A stretch of 64,000 bases of DNA from Methanobacteriota archaeon (GTDB lineage: Archaea; Halobacteriota; Methanomicrobia; Methanomicrobiales; Methanospirillaceae), in the NCBI GenBank assembly GCA_029547605.1, contig JAKPPB010000033.1:47375-111374 (forward strand). Reading direction: 5' to 3'. The translations under genes and the position numbers were made by a program. Below, piece by piece: positions 1-9,279 of this stretch. Below the pieces are notes generated by a model. That model did not search any database. It saw only the letters and a program-made list of their open reading frames with translations, and was not told the origin of the DNA. The first letter of the stretch is position 1; each line of letters begins with the position of its first letter.

Positions 1-1
1 G

Positions 2-502
2 CCCGAGACTCTCCCGCCCGAGGTCATCCGGAAGATGGGGGCGGCAGAATACCAGGCGGCCTTTGCCCACGTGCCGGTCTGCAGTCTCGATGAGTTAGGG
101 GAAGCAGATGCCATCCTCTTTGGGACACCGACCCGCTTTGGGAACATGGCAGGACAGATGCGGCAGTTCCTGGACGCGACTGGCAAGCTATGGGTGTCAG
201 GCGCACTCGTAGGGAAGGTGGGAAGCGTCTTTACGAGTTCCGCGACCCAGCACGGCGGCCAGGAGTCTACGATACTCTCCTTCCACATCACGCTCCTTCA
301 CCATGGAATGGTCGTCGTTGGACTGCCGTATGTGTTCGACGGGCAGAGCCGGCTGGACGAGATCACGGGGTGCTCTCCGTACGGGGCATCCACCATTGCG
401 GGAAACGGTCCTGCGAGCAGGCTGCCGAGTGAAAACGAACGTGCGGGGGCAAGGTTCCAGGGCCGCTACGTGGCAACCATCGCACGCCGGCTTTCAATGT
501 GA
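2..502 (+). CDS. wrbA: NAD(P)H:quinone oxidoreductase WrbA (5' end missing)
   Basis: The reading frame is open from the window edge, so the N-terminal FMN-phosphate loop lies outside and only about 166 residues are seen. The visible part carries the WrbA hallmarks GTPTRFGNM (FMN isoalloxazine contact), a QMRQFLD segment, TQHGGQE, LLHHGM and the C-terminal GASTIAG and SENE segments. WrbA proteins are tetrameric FMN flavoproteins that reduce quinones by two electrons using NAD(P)H and limit redox cycling. The family is normally about 200 residues, so roughly 30-40 residues are missing. The assignment is by motif recognition and is firm; the physiological quinone-like acceptor in a methanogen is unknown. 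Confidence 0.95.
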   Translation, partial: PETLPPEVIRKMGAAEYQAAFAHVPVCSLDELGEADAILFGTPTRFGNMAGQMRQFLDATGKLWVSGALVGKVGSVFTSSATQHGGQESTILSFHITLLHHGMVVVGLPYVFDGQSRLDEITGCSPYGASTIAGNGPASRLPSENERAGARFQGRYVATIARRLSM

Positions 503-649
503 GCCGCAGCACCCGGGTTCACCCTCCCTTTTTGCTATTCCCGCGGGGAGAAGGTTACCGGAGATATGGTGGCTTGCAGGCCCAAATTCCTATTGCTGTT
601 TTCCTGGCACCGCGAAACCGTTAATCTCCCAGGAATCCCTGCGTATTGT

Positions 650-1483
650 ATGAAGAACCCCCCCCTTCTCACCCTCACCCTCCTCTCTTTCCTGCTGCTT
701 GCAACGGGGTGCGTATCGGCACCACCCGGCCATGCCCCTTCAGCAACCACACCAGTCCCGCCATTGGAAAAGCCGCATTACGTCATCGGAATCGATGCCG
801 ATTATCCTCCCTTCACCTACCGGGATAGTACCGGTAACCTCACCGGGATAGATATCGAGGCCGCGAGGTGGATTGCGGCCAGGAAAGGGTTCGAGGTCGA
901 GTTCGTTGCTGTTCCATGGAATCAGATACTTGATGCACTCGTCGAAAGGCGTATCGATATGGTCTATTCCGGTATGACCATCACTCCCGAACGCCATGAG
1001 AAGGTGGCCTTCACCGTCCCATATTTCACCGTGACAAAGAGCGTAGCCGTCCGATCCGACTCCCACTTCACGATGGACGACCTGAGTGCGGGCCGGCTCA
1101 GGGTGGGTGCCCAGGCAGGGTCGACTGCAGAAGAATGGGTGGAAATGCACCTCGTCCACCCTGGCATCATGCCGGCCGGGCAGGTGTTCCTGTTCCCGGA
1201 TGTCCCCTCTCTCACGGCTGCGCTCGTGAACGGGAGCATCGATGCATCGGTCTCCGATACCCCCGTCCAGCAGGAGGCAATTGCAGGGAAACCGCTTGTC
1301 ATTCTTGGCGAGATTCCCTCCAGTGATATGTACGCCATTGCGGTAAGGAAGGCCGATAGCCATCTCCTCACCATGATGGACGGGGGCCTCCGCGAGTTGA
1401 TGGCAGATCCATACTGGCAGGTGCTCCTGAAGAGGTACGGCCTCCACCCCCCCTCCAGCGTTCCGTCCAGGAATCTGTCCTAG
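650..1483 (+). CDS. Lipoprotein, polar amino-acid ABC-type substrate-binding protein (SBP_bac_3)
   Basis: I take the ATG at 650 because it is followed directly by a lipoprotein signal peptide: a KN start, a leucine-rich stretch and a lipobox LLATGC. The mature part (277 residues in total) begins the family-3 solute-binding fold with GIDADYPPFTY, a GIDIEAA segment and DMVYSGMTITPERHE, all typical of polar amino-acid binding proteins. The protein should sit anchored outside the membrane. No permease or ATPase gene lies next to it, so it may serve a distant transporter or act as a sensor. It runs convergently into the response-regulator gene that follows. Confidence 0.85.
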   Translation: MKNPPLLTLTLLSFLLLATGCVSAPPGHAPSATTPVPPLEKPHYVIGIDADYPPFTYRDSTGNLTGIDIEAARWIAARKGFEVEFVAVPWNQILDALVERRIDMVYSGMTITPERHEKVAFTVPYFTVTKSVAVRSDSHFTMDDLSAGRLRVGAQAGSTAEEWVEMHLVHPGIMPAGQVFLFPDVPSLTAALVNGSIDASVSDTPVQQEAIAGKPLVILGEIPSSDMYAIAVRKADSHLLTMMDGGLRELMADPYWQVLLKRYGLHPPSSVPSRNLS

Positions 1484-1528
1484 TGCGGTTGCAGGGATAA
1501 AAACCTGGGGTTACTGAAGGCACGAAAA

Positions 1529-2863
1529 TTAAATTTCTGTACCACGGAGCACCTGTTCTGTCTCTCTTCTCTGGAGGACAGCAGCACAGTGGAGGACAAA
1601 GAGATCGAGAATATCGGTATTATCAGGCGTTGAACCGGGGGGAAGGAGGATTGCCGTGATACCATGCAAGGTGCCGCCCCACCAGAGCCCTCTCCCGATG
1701 ACCTTCTCAAAGAAAGGAAGATCCTGTATTTTTCTGCATAGTTCTCCAGGTAAGAGTCCGAAGGTGAGAGTATCGATACCCCCTTCCAGTTCGATGAACG
1801 AATGCGGCAGTGATGGCCCGAGATACTCTGCAGGTGGATGAAATGAGAGACCTTCAAGCGGCCTGCCCATTATTCCTGAAATTGCGGCGATATGCTTCCC
1901 CTCCCCGCGGATAGCCTCCAGCCTGACGACAAAACCCTTCGAAACGGAACTGAGCACCACGATAGATTGCGGCGGTGCAAGGTGGAAGAGCGCATCTGCA
2001 ATGAAGCCATAAATATCAGCACCATGAGGTAAATCCATCATGGCAGCAGCAGTCTCAGTGACAAACCGTATATCGCGAATTATCGACTCAAGCTCCCCTT
2101 TCGCCTTGTTCTGTCGTGATACATCGGAGAACGCGGCAACGAACCCCAGGGGATGGCCCGAATCACCCTCGACAACATTGACAGAGACCCGTGCATCGAA
2201 GGTGGTACCATCTCTTCGCCGTGCAACTGCATGGCCTGACCACGTCTTCTCGGTAAAAAGCCCCGGTATATCTTCCTTCGTAATCTCTGGCGACACGACA
2301 AAATCTGCAGCATACCGTCCAATGACCTCTCGTTCATCGTTGTAGCCCCAAATAGCGAGCCCTGCGGGGTTCGCATACTGGATCCGCCCCTCCGTATCGC
2401 AGAGGGCAATTGGGCAGAGCGAGGATCGGAATGCCGCATCCCTGATCCTCAGCAGGGTAGAGATCTGCTTGTGTTGCTCTTCTGCACGACGCCTCTTCAC
2501 CGTTTCACGTACTGCATGCTCAAGTTGTATGAACTGAGACTTGACATGGAGTCCTTTTGGCAGGAAGAAGTCTGCGCCACTTGTGAGTGCGGTGATAATG
2601 ATCTCCTCGTCCTTCTGGTCCGAAAAGAAGAGAAATGGCGTAACCCGGTCGGTCTGACGGACATACCTGAGAAGATCGATACCAGTGCAACCAGGCATGT
2701 GGTAATCCGAGATGATAGCATCGTAGTTATTCGATTTGAGTAATTCTCCCGCAGCCTCTCCGGAGACGACGCAGTCCACGATAATATCGCCTGTTTTGCC
2801 GAGATAATGGCCTGCAAGTTCGAGAATGGCCCTGTCATCATCTACATGCAAGAGCCGGATCAC
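1529..2863 (-). CDS. Response regulator: REC-PAS with C-terminal GAF-like region, no kinase
   Basis: I prefer the GTG at 2863, which has GGGGGA about six bases upstream, over a TTG 24 bases earlier. Residues 1-120 are a receiver domain with acidic HVDDD at the start, the phosphoacceptor in ISDYHMPG (about Asp53) and a conserved FLPKG lysine. A PAS domain follows at about 150-255. The last 170 residues, with FVTETAAAMMDLPH and a closing LHCAAVLQRRETEQ, look like a GAF-related sensor domain, an uncertain call. There is no histidine kinase, DNA-binding or nucleotide-cyclase output, so it probably works by protein contacts with one of the local kinases. A TATA-like stretch lies 42-56 bp upstream. 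Confidence 0.8.
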   Translation of the reverse strand: MIRLLHVDDDRAILELAGHYLGKTGDIIVDCVVSGEAAGELLKSNNYDAIISDYHMPGCTGIDLLRYVRQTDRVTPFLFFSDQKDEEIIITALTSGADFFLPKGLHVKSQFIQLEHAVRETVKRRRAEEQHKQISTLLRIRDAAFRSSLCPIALCDTEGRIQYANPAGLAIWGYNDEREVIGRYAADFVVSPEITKEDIPGLFTEKTWSGHAVARRRDGTTFDARVSVNVVEGDSGHPLGFVAAFSDVSRQNKAKGELESIIRDIRFVTETAAAMMDLPHGADIYGFIADALFHLAPPQSIVVLSSVSKGFVVRLEAIRGEGKHIAAISGIMGRPLEGLSFHPPAEYLGPSLPHSFIELEGGIDTLTFGLLPGELCRKIQDLPFFEKVIGRGLWWGGTLHGITAILLPPGSTPDNTDILDLFVLHCAAVLQRRETEQVLRGTEI

Positions 2864-2904
2864 CGTATATCCCCCAGAATGATACAAGAACTCAGGAGCA
2901 TGGA

Positions 2905-2919
2905 ATTATTTAAAAATAT
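2905..2919 (-). promoter_or_regulatory. Putative TATA box for the REC-PAS gene
   Basis: On the minus strand this AT-only stretch (ATATTTTTAAATAAT) lies 42-56 bases before the GTG start at 2863, in an otherwise mixed region. That spacing fits an archaeal TATA element with a short leader. The call rests on composition and position only. Confidence 0.4.
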
Positions 2920-3025
2920 GTGTTCTAAGGGTCCGGTGTCCTGTCAGCCATGAGGACGCAAGAAGAGGCCAGGTGCACGTTTTTATCTGATTAAACCTGG
3001 AGGAACACCCGTCCTCCCTAAAGAG

Positions 3026-3040
3026 ATCCCATATATATGT
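3026..3040 (+). promoter_or_regulatory. Putative TATA box for the MFS exporter gene
   Basis: A CCATATATATG stretch in the divergent intergenic region lies about 110 bases before the MFS start. If used, it would leave a leader of roughly 85 nucleotides. Position and composition are the only evidence. Confidence 0.3.
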
Positions 3041-3148
3041 TTCATTGACGAGAAATCAGGCAGTACCGATTCATCCCGTTGGTGGCATGAGAAAAAGTCA
3101 TGGAGTGATCCACAAACAATAATGCACTTACCCGGTCAATAGCTTTCA

Positions 3149-4642
3149 ATGAGGAATATTCACGGGAATGACCCCCACCCCTCCTTTTTCCTGATGATCC
3201 TCTCCATCTCCCTTGCCATCTTCATGTCCTCCCTCGATGGCACTATCGTCAACATCGCGCTCCCCACCATCTCCGAGGCATTCTCCATCTCTTCGAGCAC
3301 GGTGAGCTGGGTTGCGACTGCCTACCTGCTCGTGATGGCCGGGTGCGTCCTGGTATTCGGCAAGATCTCGGATGTCATCGGTTTCAAGAAGGTCTTCCTG
3401 TCGGGTTTTGTTCTCTTTACCGTCGGGTCGTTTGCCTGCGGGTCACTCCCTGACCTGTTCAACTCTTTCCCGATACTGGTGGGTTCCAGGATATTCCAGG
3501 CCGTGGGGGGTGCGATGATCACCGCGATCGCCCCGGCGATGGTGACTGCCTACATCCCGATGGAGAAGAAGGGAAAGGCGATGGGCATCATCATGACGCT
3601 TGCTGCACTTGCGACCGCGATCGGTCCCACGGTTGGAGGGGCACTGACACAGTATGCCTCGTGGCACTGGATCTTCTTCATCAACGTGCCGATCGGGATA
3701 TTCGCCGTCCTGCTTGGTGCCCGCGTCATACCGCCATCGAAAGCCCCGGGTATTCTGACCGGGTTCGACCGTTATGGTGCCGTGCTCATCTTCATCGGGC
3801 TTGCAACCCTCCTCTTCGCGATGACTGAGGGCTACTCGCTGGGATGGAGTTCCCCTCTTATCATCGGCATGCTCATCGTTGGAGGAATCGCATTCTCCGC
3901 CTTCCTGTGGCACGAACTCCGGGTCGCGGACCCCATCCTTGAACTCCGGCTCTTTTTGCACCGCAACTTCCTCTTTTCAAACATGATCATGGTCCTTGTT
4001 TTCTTGAGTTTCTCCGGCATCAACTACCTGCTTCCGTTCTACCTCCAATACGTCAAGGGATACGAGGTATCAACCGCAGGGGTGGTCCTTACCTCCCTCT
4101 CGGTTGCAATGATGATAAGCGGCATCATCGCAGGGCTTCTTTTTAACCGTGTCGGCACACGGCCCCTCTGCACCGTCTCGGCAGTCATTCTCCTTGCGGG
4201 ATATTTCATGATCTGGCACCTTCGTGTCGATACTGGCATGGGTTACATCGTGGCATGCCTGGCCGCAATCGGGTTCGGCATGGGGATGCTGATTACCCCT
4301 GTTGCCAACATGATCATGAACTCGGTTGCGAAGAGCTACCAGGGGATGGTCTCGAGCCTCACGAGCCTGGAGCGGTTCGCGCCGATGACGATCGGGATCG
4401 CGCTCTTCAACCTGGTCTTTCTCCAGGGGGTCCAGGCGATTGGAGGGCGCCGTGGTGTGACAGATGCAGCGCCAGTCTCTCTCAAGCTCGAGGTGCTCGC
4501 TGCAGGGTTCGACCTGGCATTCTTCGGGTCGTTTTTACTCGGCATTGGCATCGTGATCCTTGCTGTCATCGTGCGGCAGGAGATCCACCCGGACTACCTC
4601 GAAGGGGATGAAGGGGAGCCACCAATGGCAGGAATGATGTAA
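3149..4642 (+). CDS. MFS multidrug exporter, DHA2/EmrB-QacA type (14 TM)
   Basis: The 497-residue protein is almost wholly hydrophobic helices. Near the N-terminus it has the DHA2 signature MSSLDGTIVNIALP, followed by FGKISDVIGFKK, which matches major-facilitator motif A between TM2 and TM3, and later ITAIAPAMVTAYIP and GPTVGGALTQYASWHWIFFINVPIG, the family's motif C and post-motif helix. Length fits the usual 14-helix drug:H+ antiporters. It lies in the cytoplasmic membrane and would export hydrophobic or cationic compounds by proton exchange; the substrate cannot be read from sequence. A hairpin plus T-run follows the stop codon. It stands alone between divergent and convergent neighbours. 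Confidence 0.92.
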   Translation: MRNIHGNDPHPSFFLMILSISLAIFMSSLDGTIVNIALPTISEAFSISSSTVSWVATAYLLVMAGCVLVFGKISDVIGFKKVFLSGFVLFTVGSFACGSLPDLFNSFPILVGSRIFQAVGGAMITAIAPAMVTAYIPMEKKGKAMGIIMTLAALATAIGPTVGGALTQYASWHWIFFINVPIGIFAVLLGARVIPPSKAPGILTGFDRYGAVLIFIGLATLLFAMTEGYSLGWSSPLIIGMLIVGGIAFSAFLWHELRVADPILELRLFLHRNFLFSNMIMVLVFLSFSGINYLLPFYLQYVKGYEVSTAGVVLTSLSVAMMISGIIAGLLFNRVGTRPLCTVSAVILLAGYFMIWHLRVDTGMGYIVACLAAIGFGMGMLITPVANMIMNSVAKSYQGMVSSLTSLERFAPMTIGIALFNLVFLQGVQAIGGRRGVTDAAPVSLKLEVLAAGFDLAFFGSFLLGIGIVILAVIVRQEIHPDYLEGDEGEPPMAGMM

Positions 4643-4649
4643 CAGCGAA

Positions 4650-4668
4650 AGGCAGCGCCTCTTTTTTT
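4650..4668 (+). terminator. Hairpin and T-run after the MFS gene
   Basis: A short stem AGGC-AGC-GCCT is followed one base later by seven T residues, starting eight bases after the MFS stop codon. In archaea the U-tract alone can terminate; the small stem may be incidental. Confidence 0.6.
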
Positions 4669-4825
4669 CCCGGATATCCGGCCGTATTATCCTTCTTTTG
4701 CATCCTTTTGTGGTGGTGGGTGCAGGATATACACTCACGTCCCTTCCATTATAGTTTCTCCCTTCTCCCTTCCGATGGCGGGGACAAACCAGATCTTGTC
4801 GAGTACCCCGATCGATGACTTCAGG

Positions 4826-5197
4826 TCAGGATACGTGGTCGCGGCAATCCTCCGGATTCCAGGCCACGAGAAGACCTCTGGTAAGGTGCGGCGAATTGCC
4901 CTGGTTGCGTGATCCCGGGTCCTGGAACTCTCCAATGACCGTGTATCCGATCATCCCCGTTCTTCGGATGCCGGGCAAGGGCCCTGTTCCGCCGCACACG
5001 ATGAGTGTTCGCTCTTCTCCCGCACGATCTGCCTGCACCCAGTCACATGAGCAGAAATTCCGGTCTGGCCCGTCTCCTATCCTGCGGACGAATTGTGAGA
5101 TTGTCTCCTTATCATGCAGCGGAGAGGGCCATGTGGAAGTGACGGGGGCATCGAGGAGCCGGGAGCACTCTCTCCTGTCGCCCCACTCGCACACCAA
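4826..5197 (-). CDS. Uncharacterised protein, possibly frameshifted near its C-terminus
   Basis: The frame begins at a TTG (an in-frame stop lies six bases upstream) with LVCEWGDRRECSRLL and reads as ordinary coding sequence for about 95 residues, including FCSCDWVQADR and LIVCGGTGPLPGIRR. I recognise no family. Several cysteines (CEWGD, FCSCDW, VCGG) hint at metal or redox binding. After about residue 98 a second minus-strand frame, ending at 4735, reads more convincingly (PEVFSWPGIRRIAATTYPDL, then IGVLDKIWFVPAIG), so either the protein ends at 4826 as given or a one-base shift has split a gene of about 155 residues. It lies 72 bp downstream of purQ on the same strand. Confidence 0.5.
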   Translation of the reverse strand: MVCEWGDRRECSRLLDAPVTSTWPSPLHDKETISQFVRRIGDGPDRNFCSCDWVQADRAGEERTLIVCGGTGPLPGIRRTGMIGYTVIGEFQDPGSRNQGNSPHLTRGLLVAWNPEDCRDHVS

Positions 5198-5269
5198 GTA
5201 TTACGACTGTCCGCGGGATGAGGACGAGCCGAACTGTCCGGATAGTGGATGCAGGAGGCATTGGACGGT

Positions 5270-6136
5270 TCAAAACCGGAAATAGTCGACGATGTTGGAA
5301 AAGAGCTGCATGTTGACCGACTCCTTGGGGAGCGGCTTTCCCGCCCGGACCAGTTGCTCCTTTCGAAGCGGCCAGTCGTACAGGTTCACGAACTCCATGG
5401 CCCGCTCGGGATGCGGCATCATGCCGAGCACCTTCCCGTCTTCAGACGTGATGCCCGCAATATCTGCGAGTGAGCCGTTCGGGTTATACGGGAACTCTCC
5501 ATTCGCAGCCCCAAGGTCGTCCCTGCAGTAGGTGAATGCGACCATCTTTTTTGATTTCAGCTTCTGCAGGGTCTCGTCCGTGCAGGAAAAGTTCCCTTCA
5601 CCGTGGGATACCGGGCAATAGAGGTGGGAGATGCCCCGTGTCCAGAGGTTCTCGGCTGCCGGCTTCAGCGTGACGAACCGGCACTCGAGCACGCCCTTCC
5701 TGTTTGGCATGAGAGCGATCTCGCGCGCCGGGGTGCGTCCGAATGCGGGCACGATGCCGAGGTTTGCGAGGATCTGGAACCCGTTGCATATGCCAAGGAC
5801 GAGGTTGTCCCCGTCAAGGAACTCGCAGACGTTTTCCCAGAGGTTGTTTCGCACCCGGTTGGCGAACGCGTTGCCTGCACCTGTGTCATCACCATAGGAG
5901 AACCCCCCCGGGAATACCAGCAGCCGGTACTCCGATAGCCGCGTTGCTCCCGCGATGAGGTCGTTGATATGAACGATATCCGACCGCATCCCCGCCCGAA
6001 GAAGGGCTTCCTGGGTCTCCATCTCGGAGTTGATCCCGTATCCGCTCATGATGAGGGCCTTCTCGGGGATTATCTCCTTCTTGCCTGAACTGTCTCCTCC
6101 GGACATTGATCCTGGATCTGCGAGACTGGATACCAT
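5270..6136 (-). CDS. purQ: Phosphoribosylformylglycinamidine synthase, glutaminase subunit PurQ
   Basis: This class-I glutamine amidotransferase (288 residues) supplies ammonia to PurL for step four of purine synthesis. The nucleophile is in LGICNGFQ, preceded by VFPGGFSYGDD, and the His-Glu part of the triad is in MPHPERAMEF near the C-terminus. At 288 residues it is longer than the ~225-residue PurQ of most archaea and Bacillus, matching the longer type that accompanies large PurL proteins in some bacteria. About 20 residues rich in Gly/Ser precede the first strand, so the true start could be slightly internal. It starts two bases after the purL stop, so the two are surely co-translated. 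Confidence 0.95.
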   Translation of the reverse strand: MVSSLADPGSMSGGDSSGKKEIIPEKALIMSGYGINSEMETQEALLRAGMRSDIVHINDLIAGATRLSEYRLLVFPGGFSYGDDTGAGNAFANRVRNNLWENVCEFLDGDNLVLGICNGFQILANLGIVPAFGRTPAREIALMPNRKGVLECRFVTLKPAAENLWTRGISHLYCPVSHGEGNFSCTDETLQKLKSKKMVAFTYCRDDLGAANGEFPYNPNGSLADIAGITSEDGKVLGMMPHPERAMEFVNLYDWPLRKEQLVRAGKPLPKESVNMQLFSNIVDYFRF

Positions 6137-6138
6137 GA

Positions 6139-9081
6139 TCAGAACCTCCCGAACGGCGCCTTGTAGGCAGCTTCCATCTCTGCAACCCGAAGGTCGACCA
6201 TCGGTCTCCCTGCAGTCACCCGGAAGCTTGAGCCCCCCACTCTGCCGAGGAGCATCGCATCGGTGCCAAGCGTCTCCTCGAATTCCTGGCGGTTCCCTGG
6301 CGAGACAGTAACCACGATCCGCCCGAGCGACTCCGAGAAGAGGTAGTAATCAGGGCGTATTGTGACTGGAACAGCGATCTCCATGCCAATCATCCCTGCG
6401 ATGGAGACTTTTGCCAGTGCGGTGAGGAGGCCACCGTGGCTGACAGGGAACGCAGAGGCAACGAGTCCCCTCTCTATCGCCTTTGTGAGCCGCCCATACC
6501 GCTCTCTCGCTCTGTCCAGGTCGAGGGCCGGTACGCGGTTCCCTAAACTCCCGAGGTGCATGAAGTACTCGGATCCCCCGAGTTCCTCTTTGGTCTCGCC
6601 GAGCACGTAGATGAGGTCCCCGGCACACTTGGCATCCATCGAGACTGCCTTCTTGACGTCAGGGTGGATCCCGATAGAGGAGATGAGGAGCGTCGGGAGG
6701 ACCGAGACTTTCACGGGGTTGTTCTCTCCATCGAACCCCGAAAAGTCGTTGAACATGCTGTCCTTGCCGGAGATGAAGGGGGTAGAGAACGCGATGGCGC
6801 CGTCGTAGCAACCGAAGGCTGCCCGTTTCAGCTGCCAGAGCCGTTCCGGGTCGTCGGAAGAGCACCAGCAGAAGTTGTCGAGGAGCGCGATCCCGTCCAG
6901 AGGCACGCCGATTGCGATGAGTCCCCGTATGGCCAGGTCGATGGCTGCGATGGCCATCCGGTAGGGATCGATCTCCGAGTACAGGGGAAAGAGCCCCTGC
7001 GAGAGCCCGACACCCTTCTCTGATCCCGGCACGACCTTCGTGAGCGTGGCGCACCCCTGGGCCCTCCCTGCCCCCTGCACGGGCCCAAGGATGTGTCCTC
7101 CCTGGACTGTGTGGTCATACTGGGTGGAGATGAACTCCTTGGAGCAGAGGTTCTTTCGCCGGAGCATGGCAAGGAGTGTTGAGTCAAGCCGGTCGGGGCA
7201 GGGTACCGCAGGCTCGGGGTTTTTTGCGATGACGGGAGTCGTCTTCAGGTGTTTCTTCGGGAGCCCGTCGTGCAGGAAGTCAAGCCCGACATCCATGACG
7301 ACAGCGCCCTGGCACTCGACCACGCACCTCCCGCTCGACGTGAACCTGCCGATCACCGTGGCCTCTACATCGCGCCTCTCCATCAGGTCCATGAACGCGT
7401 CCAGGTGCTCCTCCGGCACAGCAAGTGTCATCCGCTCCTGCGACTCCGAGATCCATATCTCCCAGGGGGCCATGCCGGGGTATTTCAGCGGCACCCTGTC
7501 GAGAAAGACGTGGCAACCGTTCGATTCCTTTGCCATCTCCGCGACGGCGCAGGAGAGGCCCCCCGCGCCGTTGTCGGTGATGCTCCTGTACAAGCCCAGG
7601 TCTCGGGCCTCCTTGACAAGGACGTCCGAGAACTTCTTCTGAGTGATGGGGTCTCCGATCTGGACCGCGGTCACCGGGCTTGCCGGGTCAAGAGCCTCCG
7701 AGGAGAAGGTGGCGCCGTGTATGCCGTCTTTTCCTACACGGCCGCCGACCATGACAATAAGATCTCCTGGCCTGGCCCGTTTCTCGTAGAGCTTCCTGTC
7801 GCCGTGGACACGCGGCATCACACCGACGGTCCCCGCGAATACGAGGGGCTTTCCCACGTACCGGTCGTGGAAGTAGCACCACCCCTGCGGAGTCGGGATG
7901 CCCGAGCAGTTGCCCCCCACGCCGACCCCGTGGACGACACCGTCGAGGATCCTGCGGGGTGAGAGGACTGGCCTCTCCCGGTCTTTTCCCCGGAAGAGCG
8001 CGGGCTCGGACTCGGGGTCTCCGACACAGTACCCATACACGTTGATGCAGGGTTTTGCCCCGAGGCCGAACCCTATCGTGTCCCGGTTCACCCCCACGAT
8101 CCCGGTCAGCGCCCCTCCGAACGGGTCGAGCGCAGACGGGGAGTTGTGTGTCTCGACCTTGTGCGTCACGAGGAAGGTGTCGTCAAATACGATTGCCCCG
8201 GAGTTGTCGGTGAATACCGTCACGCAGATATCCCGGTCTCCTCTCTTTTTCCGGATGGCATTGGTTGCCGCCTGGATACAGGTACGATAGAGCCCGTCCG
8301 GGACATCATCGTCCATTGCAGAGGCGAAGATGGTGTGCTTGCAGTGCTCGCTCCAGGTCTGCGCGAGCGACTCGAGCTCGACGTCAGTCGGCCTGCGCCC
8401 GCGATCCCGGAAATAGTCACGTATTGCATGAAGCTGGGGAAGGTCAAGGGCGAGGGGCCCGCGCCGCTCACCTGTGAGTGGATCACGGATCCCCTCCTTT
8501 CCAAGCCGGGCGAGTTCCGAATCGTCGAGATCGAGGTCGACGGTCTCGGCTGTCGGCAGCTCATGCAGCGAGACGAAGGGTGCGACTGGGTCCATGCCGC
8601 GCTCCCCATACTCCTCCCTGGTCTTCACATGCACGCGGTTCACGAGGGGGTTTGCAAGCGTGGCCGAGAGTCTCTCCACGGATTCTGGGGAGAGTGCTCC
8701 GCAGACAAGAAAGAGCTGCGAGGAGAAGACGGCTTCGCCCTCTCCGAACCGGTATCCGGAATAGTCCTCGATAGTCTGCCGTGCGGTCGTCCCCACGTTG
8801 TCGGTGACGCCGGGCAGGAATCCGACCTCGATCGCCAGGTCAAAGGCGGCAGAGGTCGCCCGATCGACGGTGTACTCCTGCACGACGGGGTTGACGAGCT
8901 GGGCGCCGATCTCCGAGAGCTCGGACTGCGAGAAGTCCCTTGCGCGGGTGGCGATGGTATAGACATCCACCAGGTGCACGGCATCGACCGGAATCCCGAG
9001 GGAGCGGATCCGATCAGTCCGGGTCTTCTGCCGCGGGTCGTCCCGGTAGCGGACTTCTATCCGGTGGATGTGAGAAGCCAT
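6139..9081 (-). CDS. purL: Phosphoribosylformylglycinamidine synthase, large subunit PurL (long form)
   Basis: The ATP-dependent FGAM synthase makes formylglycinamidine ribotide from FGAR and ammonia. I take the ATG at 9081 (MASHIHRIEVRYRDD) rather than a TTG 27 bases earlier. At 980 residues it is much longer than the ~720-residue archaeal/Bacillus PurL. The first ~200 residues appear to hold PurS-like material fused in (HRIEVRY..., then FLVCGALSPESVERL). The catalytic core follows with ESLAQTWSEHCKHTIF and VETHNSPSALDPFGGALTG, and the second half has GLSCAVAEMAKES and FISGKDSMFNDF. No separate purS is nearby, which fits a fusion. The type resembles proteins I associate with delta-proteobacteria; transfer is an inference. 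Confidence 0.95.
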   Translation of the reverse strand: MASHIHRIEVRYRDDPRQKTRTDRIRSLGIPVDAVHLVDVYTIATRARDFSQSELSEIGAQLVNPVVQEYTVDRATSAAFDLAIEVGFLPGVTDNVGTTARQTIEDYSGYRFGEGEAVFSSQLFLVCGALSPESVERLSATLANPLVNRVHVKTREEYGERGMDPVAPFVSLHELPTAETVDLDLDDSELARLGKEGIRDPLTGERRGPLALDLPQLHAIRDYFRDRGRRPTDVELESLAQTWSEHCKHTIFASAMDDDVPDGLYRTCIQAATNAIRKKRGDRDICVTVFTDNSGAIVFDDTFLVTHKVETHNSPSALDPFGGALTGIVGVNRDTIGFGLGAKPCINVYGYCVGDPESEPALFRGKDRERPVLSPRRILDGVVHGVGVGGNCSGIPTPQGWCYFHDRYVGKPLVFAGTVGVMPRVHGDRKLYEKRARPGDLIVMVGGRVGKDGIHGATFSSEALDPASPVTAVQIGDPITQKKFSDVLVKEARDLGLYRSITDNGAGGLSCAVAEMAKESNGCHVFLDRVPLKYPGMAPWEIWISESQERMTLAVPEEHLDAFMDLMERRDVEATVIGRFTSSGRCVVECQGAVVMDVGLDFLHDGLPKKHLKTTPVIAKNPEPAVPCPDRLDSTLLAMLRRKNLCSKEFISTQYDHTVQGGHILGPVQGAGRAQGCATLTKVVPGSEKGVGLSQGLFPLYSEIDPYRMAIAAIDLAIRGLIAIGVPLDGIALLDNFCWCSSDDPERLWQLKRAAFGCYDGAIAFSTPFISGKDSMFNDFSGFDGENNPVKVSVLPTLLISSIGIHPDVKKAVSMDAKCAGDLIYVLGETKEELGGSEYFMHLGSLGNRVPALDLDRARERYGRLTKAIERGLVASAFPVSHGGLLTALAKVSIAGMIGMEIAVPVTIRPDYYLFSESLGRIVVTVSPGNRQEFEETLGTDAMLLGRVGGSSFRVTAGRPMVDLRVAEMEAAYKAPFGRF

Positions 9082-9279
9082 GGATAGTGATGGTGCGTAA
9101 ACCGACAAAATAGCTACCGAAGCGGCCAGGTCCCGTGCACCATCTGGCCCTGCCTTTCAGCCCGCTACGCATCCTTCGTTTATCGAGAGAGAAATCGGCC
9201 TGCGAATATCCTGCGTCATGCGGATCATGCACACAACGAAGTGCCCGGCTTTTTCTCTTCGCACGCCGACGGGAGATGT

